Shown: positions 16,927-26,291, numbered from the stretch's first letter. The stretch is DNA of 54,960 nucleotides from an uncultured Eubacteriales bacterium (GCA_902765005.1 CACWYB010000013.1:1-54960), one strand, 5' to 3'. Numbers and translations are program-made. The notes: generated from the letters alone by a model not told the origin.

Positions 16927-18696
16927 ATGTCGAGCTTGCTGGAACAGGATAAGGAATTTCTGCAGGCGCTGCTGGAAGCCAACAGGACGATGATCAACCT
17001 GTCCATGCAGATCATCGACAGCGACCGTTTGTGCGTAGCCGCCTCTGGTGCCGAGTCCGTCAAGAACTGCATCGGGAAATACAGCCGCCCGGACGGGGCC
17101 ATCGCCCGCCATTACTTGAAAGGCGTTCGACGGGTCACGATCTCCCATCCCGGGGAAAGCGAGAACTGCATCGGGTGCGCCGACTACAAATCCTGCCCGC
17201 GGTCCCTATACAACGTCGCCGTCTTCGCGCAGATCATCGTTGACGGAGAGATCATCGGCGTGCTGGGGGCAATGGCCAACGACAAGGAGTCGAACGACCT
17301 GATCCTTAAGAAGGAAAAGGCCGTTTACGACTATGTGGAATCGCTGGCCGACCTGATCGCTCACCGGGTATCTGACTTCAAGCGCGCGGGAAAGATGTCC
17401 CTCCTGAACTCACTGCTTTCAAAGACGATCTCCTCCATCCCCCAGGGGCTTATCGTGCTGGATACGGAAAACAGGATCACGATGCTGAACACGCTCTTCA
17501 TGAACTATATAGGGGACAGTGCTTCCTCTTATGTGGGCAGGCATATTTCGGCACTGTTTCCGAAGCTGGACGATGACTATATCGCCTTCCACCTCGACGA
17601 CCACCGGTACCATGAGCTCCGGTACAACGCGCTGCATTTTACGGCCGAATTCGTCCCCCTGCTGAGCGGGGACAGGAAGGAAGGGCTGCTGATCTACCTG
17701 GACGAGAGCAAGGCGACGTACAGCAAGGCTTGGGAGATGACGGACGCCTCCGTTGACATAACCTTTGAAGACATACTCGGGGAGGATCCCGCCTTCCTCG
17801 ATTTCAAGCGCCAGGTCCGCTCCGTCGCCGGGTTCGACTCCACCATCCTTCTCACCGGCGAGACCGGTGTCGGCAAAGAGATGTTCGCCCGGGCGATCCA
17901 CAACTACTCCCCCCGCAAGACGGCTCCCTTTGTTGCCATCAACTGCGGGGCGATCCCCGATACGCTTATTGAGAGCGAGCTTTTCGGCTATGACAAAGGA
18001 GCTTTCACCGGAGCCTCCTCCCAGGGAAAGCACGGCAAGTTCTTCATGGCCAACGGGGGCACCCTGTTTCTGGATGAAGTGGAGAATACGCCCCTGTTCA
18101 TGCAGCAGAAACTCCTTCGTGTCCTGGAGACCGGCGAATTCGAGCGCGTCGGGGGTACAAAAAGCATAAAGGTGGATGTGCGCATCATTGCGGCAAGCAA
18201 CGGGCACCTCGACGAGATGGTGAAGAACGGTACCTTCCGCAAGGACCTCTTCCACCGCCTGAGCGTCCTGCCGTTCCTGATCCCGCCCCTCAGGGAGCGG
18301 GGCGGCGACGTCCTGCTCCTTGCGGACCATTATCTCCGCCGCTACAGCGTCCGGTACAAGAAACAGGTTCTGGGCCTGGACGACGACCTCAGGAATTACT
18401 TTCTCAGCTATGCTTGGGAGGGGAACATCCGCGAGCTCCAGAACGTTATCGAATACGCTGTCAGTATGTGCAGCGGGAACCGGCTGAGCATGTGTGACCT
18501 GCCTTACTTCATGCATCCCGGCACAGCCGCGAGCCCCCAGAAGTCACTGCATGAGGTGGAGAACGAGTATATACGGAAGATAATTGCCTCAACAGGATTC
18601 GGAAACGCCCGGGAACGCGCCGACGCCGCCGCTATCCTGGGCATCTCACAGGCAACCCTGTACAGAAAGCTCAAGGAGTTCGACATCCAGCCATGA
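16927..18696 (+). CDS. Sigma-54-dependent enhancer-binding transcriptional regulator
   Basis: A 589-residue activator. Residues 1-150 form a sensor with a cysteine cluster (ENCIGCADYKSCP, about 79-91) that may bind a metal or ligand. A PAS-like domain (about 160-275) follows. The AAA+ core has Walker A GETGVGKE at about 311-318, the sigma-54-contacting GAFTGA near 358-363 and Walker B GGTLFLDEVE. A Fis-type HTH closes the protein (AAAILGISQATLYRKLKEF). Strong AAAGGAGG before the ATG. Its stop overlaps the rpoN start as ATGA. It should open the divergent -24/-12 promoter in response to a signal, perhaps the amino or dicarboxylic acid handled by that operon. Confidence 0.95.
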   Translation: MSSLLEQDKEFLQALLEANRTMINLSMQIIDSDRLCVAASGAESVKNCIGKYSRPDGAIARHYLKGVRRVTISHPGESENCIGCADYKSCPRSLYNVAVFAQIIVDGEIIGVLGAMANDKESNDLILKKEKAVYDYVESLADLIAHRVSDFKRAGKMSLLNSLLSKTISSIPQGLIVLDTENRITMLNTLFMNYIGDSASSYVGRHISALFPKLDDDYIAFHLDDHRYHELRYNALHFTAEFVPLLSGDRKEGLLIYLDESKATYSKAWEMTDASVDITFEDILGEDPAFLDFKRQVRSVAGFDSTILLTGETGVGKEMFARAIHNYSPRKTAPFVAINCGAIPDTLIESELFGYDKGAFTGASSQGKHGKFFMANGGTLFLDEVENTPLFMQQKLLRVLETGEFERVGGTKSIKVDVRIIAASNGHLDEMVKNGTFRKDLFHRLSVLPFLIPPLRERGGDVLLLADHYLRRYSVRYKKQVLGLDDDLRNYFLSYAWEGNIRELQNVIEYAVSMCSGNRLSMCDLPYFMHPGTAASPQKSLHEVENEYIRKIIASTGFGNARERADAAAILGISQATLYRKLKEFDIQP

Positions 18697-20054
18697 TGGA
18701 GCAGGTTCAAAAACAGGAACAGCACCTGTACCAGAGGCAGTACCTCGGGTTGAAAGTGCTCCAAATGAACTGCGCCGATCTAGAAGCGTATATCCGGGAA
18801 GAGGCGTCCTGCAACCCGCTCATCGACCTCGCGGATGACTGGCAGGCAGCCCCTGCTGTCAGCGTGGATGACAGTCCGTACGAGTATGGGTACGCCGGGG
18901 CGCAGGGACGCGTCCTGACCGCCCCCGACTCTGCCGATATCTCAGGCAGTGTCGACTCCTTCGCAGAGACCCTTGAAAGGCACCTGTCCGAACAGCTGTA
19001 TTATCGAGGCTTAACGGACGAAGCTGAGGTCATTCTCAGATATCTGATCGCGAATCTGGACGAAGACGGCTACTTTAGGCAGGATCCGGCGGAGTCAGCG
19101 GAACGCCTTGGCGTTTCTTCCCGTGCTTTTCAAAACGCGCTGTCTCTCCTTCAGTCCCTTGACCCTCCCGGCATCGGGGCGGCAAACCTCAGGGAGTGCC
19201 TCACGCTGCAGCTGGAACGGATGGGCGCCCCGGCGTGTGCCGCGGACATCGTGAAGGATTATCTGCCGAAGCTTGCGAAAAAGCAGTACAGCGCTATCTC
19301 AGCTGGTCTGGGCCTGCCGCTTTCCCTCATCAAGGATGCCTGCACGCTCATCGCCTCCTTGGACCCGAAGCCGGGCAGCCGTTTTGAAACGCCGTCCAGT
19401 ACATGCTACGTCATCCCGGATATCTACTGTGCCTGCAGGGACAGCGTCATCCGTGTAAGCACCCGTTTCCAGGGCAGGGCGCCGTTCTCCATCAATGAAT
19501 ACTATTTATCTCTGCTGAAGGAAACAAAGGACAAGGAAGTAAAAGCCTACCTCTCCGAGCGGATGCGCAAAGCGAGCGACCTTCTCAAAGGACTCAGCGA
19601 CCGGGAAAGCACCCTGCTCGCATGCTCCAGGCTCCTGATCGGGAAGCAGTCGGGATACCTCTTCGGTTCGTCGGAAAGGGTCCCCTTCACCATGACCCAG
19701 GCTGCGGAACAGCTCGGGGTACACGTCTCCACCATAAGCCGCTGCGTTCAGAACAAATACCTGCAGGGACCCAGAGGGGCTATCCCCCTCTCCTCCCTCT
19801 TCTGTCAGCCCGTCTCTGCCTCCTCACCCAGATTTTCACAGGACCATGCGAAGAAGTTGATGCTGCTGCTGATCCGCTCCGAAGACCGGCGTAGGCCGCT
19901 ATCCGACCAAGTCATCGCTGATACGCTCGCCAGGCAGGGGTTTCCCCTGTCCCGAAGGGTCATTGCCAAATATCGTCAGGCTATGGGTGTCCCCTCTGCA
20001 TTCGGACGGAAGGAACGATCAACAGCGGGTGGCGATCCTTTCCAGTATATATAG
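18693..20054 (+). CDS. rpoN: RNA polymerase sigma-54 factor
   Basis: A 453-residue RpoN. The glutamine-rich region I (MMEQVQKQEQHLYQRQYLGL) contacts activators, the core-binding domain is central, the HTH TMTQAAEQLGVHVSTISRCV is at about residue 333, and the RpoN box SRRVIAKYRQAMGVPSAFGR is at about 420-439 (consensus ARRTVAKYRE). It starts within the activator's stop codon (ATGA, 18693-18696), so both are made together. A sigma-54 gene inside a tRNA-bounded island, coupled to its dedicated activator, is unusual; whether the chromosome has another rpoN is not visible here. Confidence 0.96.
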   Translation: MMEQVQKQEQHLYQRQYLGLKVLQMNCADLEAYIREEASCNPLIDLADDWQAAPAVSVDDSPYEYGYAGAQGRVLTAPDSADISGSVDSFAETLERHLSEQLYYRGLTDEAEVILRYLIANLDEDGYFRQDPAESAERLGVSSRAFQNALSLLQSLDPPGIGAANLRECLTLQLERMGAPACAADIVKDYLPKLAKKQYSAISAGLGLPLSLIKDACTLIASLDPKPGSRFETPSSTCYVIPDIYCACRDSVIRVSTRFQGRAPFSINEYYLSLLKETKDKEVKAYLSERMRKASDLLKGLSDRESTLLACSRLLIGKQSGYLFGSSERVPFTMTQAAEQLGVHVSTISRCVQNKYLQGPRGAIPLSSLFCQPVSASSPRFSQDHAKKLMLLLIRSEDRRRPLSDQVIADTLARQGFPLSRRVIAKYRQAMGVPSAFGRKERSTAGGDPFQYI

Positions 20055-20481
20055 AACACCCACCGGTCCTGCATGCTGCAGCCCAACCGATGGGTGCTTT
20101 GAAAACACTATTGTTTCTGCTGTATCCGGCCTGCTAAAGAGCTTTTATTGCCCCTCACCTATAACGGCCAAAAAAACGGAAAATTCAGGTGGAGAGTACA
20201 AGGCTAAAATAATATATTATTTGATGGTTTTAGCAGAGAAATGACCAACAAACTATAGATGAAAACTAGTGCCGCTGATGCCGTAGTTGCCGTAAAAATT
20301 CGGCTGTATGTGGTATTATGTGGTATTTTCTCGAAAAACGCTTGTTTCAAGTTAGAACGATGATGCATATCAAAACAGAATATGCATTCTCATGAAATGT
20401 GGGCAGAAAAGTGAAAGACAACTCGTGATGAATAATGGCAAAAGAAAAAAAGCCCAAAAAACTAAGTGTTTTCAGGCTTTT
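20055..20481. other. Right end of island A, non-coding
   Basis: No gene was seen. It holds three 9-bp iterons (20269-20295), a perfect tandem arm-type pair (20308-20327) and a hairpin (AAAAAGCC ... GGCTTTTT, 20447-20482) that abuts att copy 2. Confidence 0.65.
20269..20327. repeat. Iterons and arm-type repeats, island A right end
   Basis: Units GTGCCGCTG, ATGCCGTAG and TTGCCGTAA run at a 9-bp period (20269-20295), echoing the left end of the island. They are followed by ATGTGGTATT twice in perfect tandem (20308-20317, 20318-20327). They are read as protein-binding sites for recombination. Confidence 0.6.
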
Positions 20482-20482
20482 T
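20447..20482. terminator. Bidirectional terminator hairpin next to att copy 2
   Basis: AAAAAGCC and GGCTTTTT flank a 19-base loop region that itself pairs partly (aaaaac/gtttt). It sits directly before the tRNA 3' end copy, like the hairpins at the other att copies. Confidence 0.65.
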
Positions 20483-20526
20483 GGCCTCCCCGGCGGGATT
20501 CGAACCCACGGCCTTCCGCTTAGGAG
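20482..20526 (-). repeat. att copy 2: 3' half of tRNA-Arg(CCU)
   Basis: All 45 bases are identical to the end of the intact tRNA (39533-39577), from CCA to the anticodon loop. Identity stops at the base where the 5' anticodon stem would begin (cggaac versus gcggac). It separates islands A and B. Confidence 0.95.
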
Positions 20527-21166
20527 CGGAACCTTGAATTGACAAATCCCTATATATGGGGCTCTTTTGTCCGGAAAATAGGCGTTTTTGGCGATTCCAA
20601 AGTGCCAATAAGTCCATATATTTAGGCATTTTTCAATAAAAATGTGGTGGAAAATGTTGCGCCTACGGCTTTTTGACGTTTTTTGTCATCATTTTTGATC
20701 CGATCTTTCCTCGCCTTTCATTTCTAAACAGCCTTATCAAAATATTTGCGGATTCCGTTTTTTTCAAAAATATATAGTCCGTCTCTCAGTAGCAGTACTT
20801 CTACTATCAGAGTATCGGTAGGAAGGCTAGAAAAGCGAAATCAGGAAAAGCTCGAAGACTCGAAGAATATTCCTAAATATAAGGATTTTCTGCCTCTTTT
20901 ATCTGTTTTATTTTGTCCAAATAATAGCATGGAATTCAAGTGTTTTTGTTCAGAGTGTTGTCAAAAATGTTGTCACCTTCCAACGTCATTCTGCACGTAT
21001 AATAATGAACTTGTGACCTAATCGCAAGTTAGTCATAAGCTGGTCATGAGGTTTTTGGGCCAATTATGGCTCTGCTCCCAACAACCATCGCACAGAACTT
21101 GGAACGTCTTCACAATGAATGCAATTTTCACTGCAGAGTTCTCAAAGAAAAATCAAATCTGGATTC
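20527..21166. other. Left end of island B, 640 bp without a gene
   Basis: AT-rich DNA with two arm-type pairs: ATGTGGTGG/ATGTTGCGCC (20642-20663) and GTGTTGTCA/ATGTTGTCACC (20955-20977). A plus-strand open frame at 20746-21021 has no ribosome site and low-complexity content and is not taken as a gene. Two arm pairs at one end could mean that two element ends are stacked here. Confidence 0.6.
20642..20977. repeat. Two arm-type repeat pairs, island B left end
   Basis: Pair 1 is ATGTGGTGG and ATGTTGCGCC (12-bp period, 20642-20663). Pair 2 is GTGTTGTCA and ATGTTGTCACC (12-bp period, 20955-20977). They share the core TGTKGYNC with repeats at the other island ends. Confidence 0.5.
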
Positions 21167-22801
21167 TCACGTAAGACCGCGAAACTTGTTTGGTACACGA
21201 TATAGACCATGAGACCACTCCACCAGGTCATCCAACGTTTTTGCAGCCAATAGTGATCGAGTAGCCATCGCAGGATCAATGCCTATATCCTCAGGATAAG
21301 CTACTCTGCCTTGTTTGCGCAGAACATCCCTTTCTGTTGGGGAGATTCTCTCCCCCACCGGAGTGTCTCCGGCGACAGCGGCAATCATCTTTTCACGCTC
21401 AACGAGATTCTCTGCCTGATACAAGTATGCGATCCCCTGCTCTGTAATGACATGTGTGGTATCGGTGCCAAAAATCATTATGGGCGGCTCCGTGAGGCCG
21501 ATTTGCTTACCCATATCGATGGCGTCCAACTTTTCCACAAAATTCGGGCCTCTGGGTCCGACGGTCTGTAATATCTGTACGACACACTTTCTGCCTCTAT
21601 CGGGAGAAAAAGCTGTATGTGTGCTGACCCAGGGGGGATTGGCATATCGGCGTCCATTGGGGTTGCTGCCCAGATTTGGTGCGCCGCCGAAACCGGTAAG
21701 ACGGGTTGCCGTAACAGTAGAGGAATTACCTTGAGGATCCATCTGCAACGTGGAGCCGATAAACAAGTCAAGGCCATAAAGACCAGCCATATGGCAGATC
21801 GCTCGATTGGAACGAAGACTCCCGTCGCATCCCAACGGAAAGATATCGGGGTGCTGAGACACATACGTCTCCATCCCGTATTCCCCACCGGGTACCAGAA
21901 CACTCTCAACCCAGCCACTCTCGATGGCTGGAATAAGGGTGGGATGAGGATTGAGCATCCAACGAGTGCATATTTTTCCCTTTAGTCCCAGGGTTTCGCC
22001 GTAGGTGGGCAGCAAAAGCTCGATGGCGGCGGTGTTATAGCCAATCCCGTGATTCAGACGCTGGATGCCATGCTTAGCGTAAACGCCTTGAATGGCCATC
22101 ATAGCCATAAGCACATGCACGTCCTTGATCTTGGCCGGATCTCTTGTAAATATCGGATCGACAAGATACGGTGTGTCGGCTTTCACCACGAAGTCAACCC
22201 AGGAGCCGGGTATGTCCGTCCGCGGTACCGATTCCACGAGCTCGTTAACCTGGGCAACGACGATTGCGTTGCGGAAAGCGGCAGCTTCTGTCAGAATTGG
22301 CGTATCCTCGGTATTGCCGCCGGTAAACAGATTCCCATTGGCGTCTGCCGATTCTGCCGCTATCAGGCAAATATCTGGAACCAGATCCATATATAGTCGC
22401 CCGTAAAGTTCCATAAACGTCTGCAGAGAACGAATCTGAATCTTCCCGGATCGGATCAATTCCACGATGCCTTTGCTCTGGTTTCCGGCGTAAGAAAAAT
22501 CCAGCGTGGATGCAATGCCTTTGCGGAACAGAGAAAGATGCTCATCCAGCTGCAGGCTAGGCATGATCATGTGTAAATCATGGATTTGGTCCGGATCCAT
22601 TTTTGCCAGTGCCTGTGCCAGAAAGGTGGCCTGCTTTTGATTGTCTCCTTCCATGAGTACCGTATCCCCGGGGTCTAGTAAATCCGAAAGCAGCCGCACG
22701 ATCTGCTCAGTGACAACGGTTTTTCGCGCTACATAAGAAGCAACACGTTGCAGTTTGCGCTGTTTTTTCTTTACCCTGGATTCGACTGTTGAAAGGATCA
22801 T
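21167..22801 (-). CDS. mdcA: Malonate decarboxylase alpha-subunit-like CoA/ACP transferase, copy 1
   Basis: About 544 residues, the MdcA length. The family pattern runs end to end: VLMEGDNQKQATFLAQALAK, then NTEDTP, NHGIGYNTAAIELLLPTYGE, LKGKIC, NPHPTLIPAIESGWVES, TRLTGFGGAPNLGSNP and THVITEQGIAYLY. MdcA exchanges acetyl and malonyl groups on the decarboxylase acyl carrier. No mdcB, C, D or E gene is nearby, so the function here is open; a CoA transferase for a dicarboxylate is plausible. I prefer ATG 22801 (MILSTVESRV) behind GGGAGG to the in-frame ATG at 22849, which overlaps the upstream remnant. A close paralogue is at 32131-33756. Confidence 0.9.
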   Translation of the reverse strand: MILSTVESRVKKKQRKLQRVASYVARKTVVTEQIVRLLSDLLDPGDTVLMEGDNQKQATFLAQALAKMDPDQIHDLHMIMPSLQLDEHLSLFRKGIASTLDFSYAGNQSKGIVELIRSGKIQIRSLQTFMELYGRLYMDLVPDICLIAAESADANGNLFTGGNTEDTPILTEAAAFRNAIVVAQVNELVESVPRTDIPGSWVDFVVKADTPYLVDPIFTRDPAKIKDVHVLMAMMAIQGVYAKHGIQRLNHGIGYNTAAIELLLPTYGETLGLKGKICTRWMLNPHPTLIPAIESGWVESVLVPGGEYGMETYVSQHPDIFPLGCDGSLRSNRAICHMAGLYGLDLFIGSTLQMDPQGNSSTVTATRLTGFGGAPNLGSNPNGRRYANPPWVSTHTAFSPDRGRKCVVQILQTVGPRGPNFVEKLDAIDMGKQIGLTEPPIMIFGTDTTHVITEQGIAYLYQAENLVEREKMIAAVAGDTPVGERISPTERDVLRKQGRVAYPEDIGIDPAMATRSLLAAKTLDDLVEWSHGLYRVPNKFRGLT

Positions 22802-22838
22802 TTTCTTCCCTCCCAAAGTTTGCCTCTTCTCTCCTGCA

Positions 22839-23255
22839 TTACCAGCCATTACAAGCGAACTTATTCAAACGCGCTTCCATAGCCTGAAGCATACGCGGCC
22901 ATTCCTCTGGATCGATAAAGGGGTTTTCGGCTGGATGCGCTAGCATGTATGCTCGTTTTTCCAGAGTAGAATTGTGCCTGGGATGGTTTCCCAATGTAAT
23001 ATCTACCTGGCAGTTCCGAAGTTTTTGGATTGTACTCCGAAGTGCCTGCTGCATATCTGTTTGAATACCATATTTTTTCTGAAACTCTCGGAACAGGGAA
23101 AAGAACCCCATACCGCCAAAATAACCCACTGAGTGAGTTATGCTGTCATCCGTTACATCGAATAAGAAGGCCAAGGTTCCTTCCGTATGACCAGGTGCCA
23201 ATAAACAAGTAATGGAAGTGTTTCCCAGGGAGATCATATCACTTTCATCAATCAA
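22839..23255 (-). pseudogene. Metallo-beta-lactamase-fold hydrolase, C-terminal part
   Basis: About 138 residues begin in mid-domain with ILIDESDMISLG, then TCLLAPGHTEGTLAFLFDV carrying a metal-binding His, and TLGNHPRHN near the end. The N-terminal HxHxDH metal site is missing. The fragment is fused at about 23250 to the truncated end of an aminotransferase gene in a different frame. A deletion has removed the 3' part of one gene and the 5' part of the next; neither product should be functional. Confidence 0.8.
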
Positions 23256-24165
23256 GATACCAATACTCTCTACGCTCCAGGTAACTCTTTCGCATTCGTT
23301 CCGTTTCCTCTGGATGGTTTAAAGCGGCCAGCGCCGCAATTTGGGAAAACTCGCTGATGCAGGTCATGGTGTGTTGATAAATCCTGTAAGCCATATCGAT
23401 CACTTCCTCAGGCCCAGAGATATACCCCACACGCCAGCCCGTCATTGCAGCAAACTTGGAAAAACCGTTGGCAACGATCACTCGCCCTTTCAATTCGGGA
23501 TAGCTTCCCAAACTAATATGTTCCTTGTTGTCGAATATTATTTTTTCATAAACCTCATCGGCAATTACGAAAAGGTCATGCTTTAGGACAAACGCTGAAA
23601 GAACTGAAGCTTCCTCCCTTGAAAGGACGCGGCCAGTCGGATTATTAGGCGTGTTGATTATAATGATCCGGGTTCGAGGAGAAACATGCGCTTCAAGGAG
23701 TTCCTCGCTTATTCGATACTCTTCATTGAATGATAAAGGCACCGATACCGGTATGCCGCCAGCAAGTCGGACCATAGCGTCATAACTAACCCAGGAAGGT
23801 GTGGGAATCATCACCTCATCTCCTGGATTCAATAGTGCTTCTAAAGCAACGCTGATCGCATATTTACATCCTGGGGTGACCAAGATGTTCCTGCAGAGGA
23901 TATGATTTTCCACTTCTAATTTCTCAGCGATTCTTGCTCGCAGGGAAGGGATACCTCTTCCGGTAGTATAATGGGTCCGTCCAGCCCGTATGGCTTGGAT
24001 GGCGGCATTTTCCACCGGCTTAGGTGTGTTGAAGTCGGGTTCTCCACCAGCTAAGCTGATTACATCAATTCCCGACGCCTTCATCACGCGAGCTTTGTCC
24101 ATAAGTGCAATCGAGGCGGAGGATCCGATTTTGAGCAATCTTTTGTTGAATACTGCCTTACTCAT
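23248..24165 (-). pseudogene. Class I/II PLP aminotransferase, C-terminus deleted
   Basis: About 305 residues of a fold-type I aminotransferase (usual length about 390). IDVISLAGGEPDFNTP, NTPNNPTGRVLS, the cofactor Asp in VIADEVYEKI and the PLP lysine in ANGFSKFAAMTGWRVGY are all present. The sequence ends abruptly at SYLERREYWYLD, where the frame meets the metallo-hydrolase remnant. The small C-terminal domain is lost, so activity is doubtful although the PLP site is intact. Its start faces the divergent LysR gene at 24408. Confidence 0.88.
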
Positions 24166-24328
24166 GGTTCTCTTCCTTTCCTACAAATTGTATAAGTGTA
24201 CGTCATGTGTGATCGTTGCCATGAAGAGGTGCTTTTTTCTATAAACAAGTATACTTCCTCTTTAATAAAAAGTAAAAGCAATATTATATATTATTAAAAT
24301 TATGAAAACTAATAATTTGTCTGGACTC

Positions 24329-24358
24329 TTGACGATAATTCTCTAAAAGATTTATAAT
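24329..24358 (+). promoter_or_regulatory. Promoter of LysR1
   Basis: TTGACG (24329-24334), 18 bases and TATAAT (24353-24358) precede the LysR ATG by about 50 bases, within an AT-rich divergent spacer (24166-24407). Confidence 0.65.
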
Positions 24359-24407
24359 TAATTAGTAATTTATTAGATGTCATTATGTATTTGGAAAGGA
24401 TTTGCGC

Positions 24408-25322
24408 ATGAATATCGACAATATGAGAACCTTCTTGCAGGTTGCTTACTGTCACAGTATCACGCAGGCTGCCAATAATCTGTTTGTATCTCAGCCTACT
24501 GTGAGCATGCGAATCCAGCAACTGGAATCTGAGCTTCATACCAACTTAATTATCCGGAAAAAAGGGATGAGGAACGTTGAATTGACGCCCGAAGGCGCTG
24601 CATTCATTTCCATTGCAGAACGATGGCTGTCCCTTGAAATGGAAACAGCTCAGTTTCAGGATCATCGAATCAATCTTCCTTTGACGATAGCCTGTCCAGA
24701 TAGCTTGAATGTGTACGTTTTGAATCGGTTTTTCCGTTCTTTGTCCGAAAACCACCCCACGCTTAGATTAAGCATACACACACATCAATCTCCTGAGATT
24801 TTCTCTCTGGTATCTTCACGAAAGGTAGATGTAGGTTTTGCGTTTCTTCTTTCTCATTACCCAAATATCATTTGCAGCCCCATATACTCTGAGGCGATGG
24901 TTTTACTCTGTTCAACCAACGGAGAATGGCCAGATCGCCCTATACGCCCAGAAGAACTAGACACATCCAATGAACTGTTCTTACCTTGGAGCCAAGATGT
25001 TCATCTATGGCATGATAAGCTGTGGAACCCCCAGATTATGCCTTACGTTACAGTAGACATGGCTTCTCTTATTGCTATGTATATGGATCGGCCGAATAGC
25101 TGGGCGATTTGTCCTATCTCTGTTGCGAACAGCTTTATTCAGAATAAATATCCTGTTCAGATCTGTCCAATCAGCACGCCTATTCCGGATCGTGTTTGTT
25201 ATATGCTTACAAATCGTCCTGCCCATGAAGTTGAGCCGACAACAATCGCCTTGTTTCGCAGAGAGCTCATTCGCTTTCTTTCCGCCAGAGACGGTTTTCG
25301 TGTTCTGTTACCCTCAACGTGA
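24408..25322 (+). CDS. LysR family transcriptional regulator 1
   Basis: About 304 residues. The N-terminal winged HTH is SITQAANNLFVSQPTVSMRI (about 16-35), with the wing at IIRKKGMRNVELTPEG, followed by a substrate-binding-like effector domain. I chose ATG 24408, seven bases after GGAAAGGA, over an in-frame TTG at 24402. It is divergent from the aminotransferase remnant, its probable former target. Its last 9 bases overlap the end of the convergent LysR2 gene. It is more AT-rich than its right-hand neighbours. Confidence 0.93.
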   Translation: MNIDNMRTFLQVAYCHSITQAANNLFVSQPTVSMRIQQLESELHTNLIIRKKGMRNVELTPEGAAFISIAERWLSLEMETAQFQDHRINLPLTIACPDSLNVYVLNRFFRSLSENHPTLRLSIHTHQSPEIFSLVSSRKVDVGFAFLLSHYPNIICSPIYSEAMVLLCSTNGEWPDRPIRPEELDTSNELFLPWSQDVHLWHDKLWNPQIMPYVTVDMASLIAMYMDRPNSWAICPISVANSFIQNKYPVQICPISTPIPDRVCYMLTNRPAHEVEPTTIALFRRELIRFLSARDGFRVLLPST

Positions 25323-26222
25323 TCGCTCCTCCGGATCGGGGAACAGACGCTTGACCTCGGAAAAGATTTGCTGCAGGGCAGTGTTCTGCATGGCATCTTT
25401 GCGGCAATAGACATAGACTGGATAGTTCTGCCTCTCAATCAGGCGAATAAAGCGGATGTTTGGAAAGGTGTATCCATCGGGAACGATGGCCACCTGCTTG
25501 TTGCCGGACAGGACGGAAAGCGCATGGAAGGTGGATTTCACCTCCATTTTGATATGCGGGATAAAGGCAGCCGTGGCAAACAGGCGGTCTATCTCTTTGC
25601 GGATGGTTGTATCGCCTCTTTGCAGCACGAAGGAACTGTCGCTGAAAGATTGGAGCGATATGGCTTCCGGGCTGTCTCCGGCCCGTTCGGAACCGAGATG
25701 GAAAAAGGGATGATCCGGAGAGACCGCCGCGTTCAGATAATCGTTTTCCCACATGTAATAGGAAAAGGCCGGGTTCATGTCCACGATGGCGCTGCAGGCG
25801 ATATCCAGCGTGCCGGACAGCAGCATTTCCTCCAGATCGCCCACAGGGGATTGGATCACATTGATTTGCAAATCCTGAAACAACGGAAGAAGGAGCCCCA
25901 GCAAATATAACCCCTGCTTCCCCGCATGTCCCCAGGATATCTTCGTGCGGCTTTGCGTCTTCAGTAGCTGGATCTGCATGGCCGCGTTGTTCCGGATGCC
26001 TTCCATCTGCGCAGCGGCGGTATAGTATATCTGCCCGGCTTCGGTGAGCTGAAGGGGCTTGTTCCCCGCGCGCAGCAGCAATGGCATGCCGATCTGCTGC
26101 TCCAAGGAACTGATGTACTGGCTGAGGGAGGACTGGGAGACGTATAGCGTTTCGGCAGCTTTCGTGAAACTGCGCGCTCTGACGACGGCAAGGAAATAAT
26201 CGATTTGCTTGATCTGATTCAT
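25314..26222 (-). CDS. LysR family transcriptional regulator 2
   Basis: A 302-residue LysR protein: HTH SFTKAAETLYVSQSSLSQYI (about 18-37) and an effector domain with the usual VAIVPDGYTFP segment. It is divergent from the M20-tctCBA-capA-mdcA2 operon (184-base spacer), the normal place for its regulator. The spacer holds a palindrome at 26292-26312 with LysR-type T-N11-A geometry. It probably activates the operon in response to the imported carboxylate. Confidence 0.93.
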   Translation of the reverse strand: MNQIKQIDYFLAVVRARSFTKAAETLYVSQSSLSQYISSLEQQIGMPLLLRAGNKPLQLTEAGQIYYTAAAQMEGIRNNAAMQIQLLKTQSRTKISWGHAGKQGLYLLGLLLPLFQDLQINVIQSPVGDLEEMLLSGTLDIACSAIVDMNPAFSYYMWENDYLNAAVSPDHPFFHLGSERAGDSPEAISLQSFSDSSFVLQRGDTTIRKEIDRLFATAAFIPHIKMEVKSTFHALSVLSGNKQVAIVPDGYTFPNIRFIRLIERQNYPVYVYCRKDAMQNTALQQIFSEVKRLFPDPEERSR

Positions 26223-26291
26223 GGCGCTCTTTATAAGAATAACCGATTAAGTAAACAAGAAAAACATATTTGCGTATTCAAGTCAATGCCT

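Larger units (their letters stand above)
12178..20481. mobile_element. Island A: sigma-54 module between att copies 1 and 2
   Basis: This 8.3-kb segment is bounded by tRNA-Arg 3' end copies. Both ends carry 9-bp iterons (RTGCC...) and paired 10-11 bp repeats (ATGTGGT...). The cargo is an enhancer-binding regulator, rpoN and a divergent operon; no integrase, relaxase or transposase was seen. It could be a cis-mobilisable element that lost its integrase or a cassette moved in trans. Confidence 0.75.

Noticed and set aside
20746-21021. Small plus-strand open frame in the island B left end
   Set aside because: No ribosome site, low-complexity start, and it runs through an arm-type repeat pair.
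21167-22801. Citrate lyase alpha subunit (CitF) as the identity of the MdcA-like proteins
   Set aside because: The full-length pattern, especially EGDNQKQ, NHGIGxNTAAIELLLPTY and GFGGAPNxGS, fits MdcA; no citD, citE or citG lies nearby.
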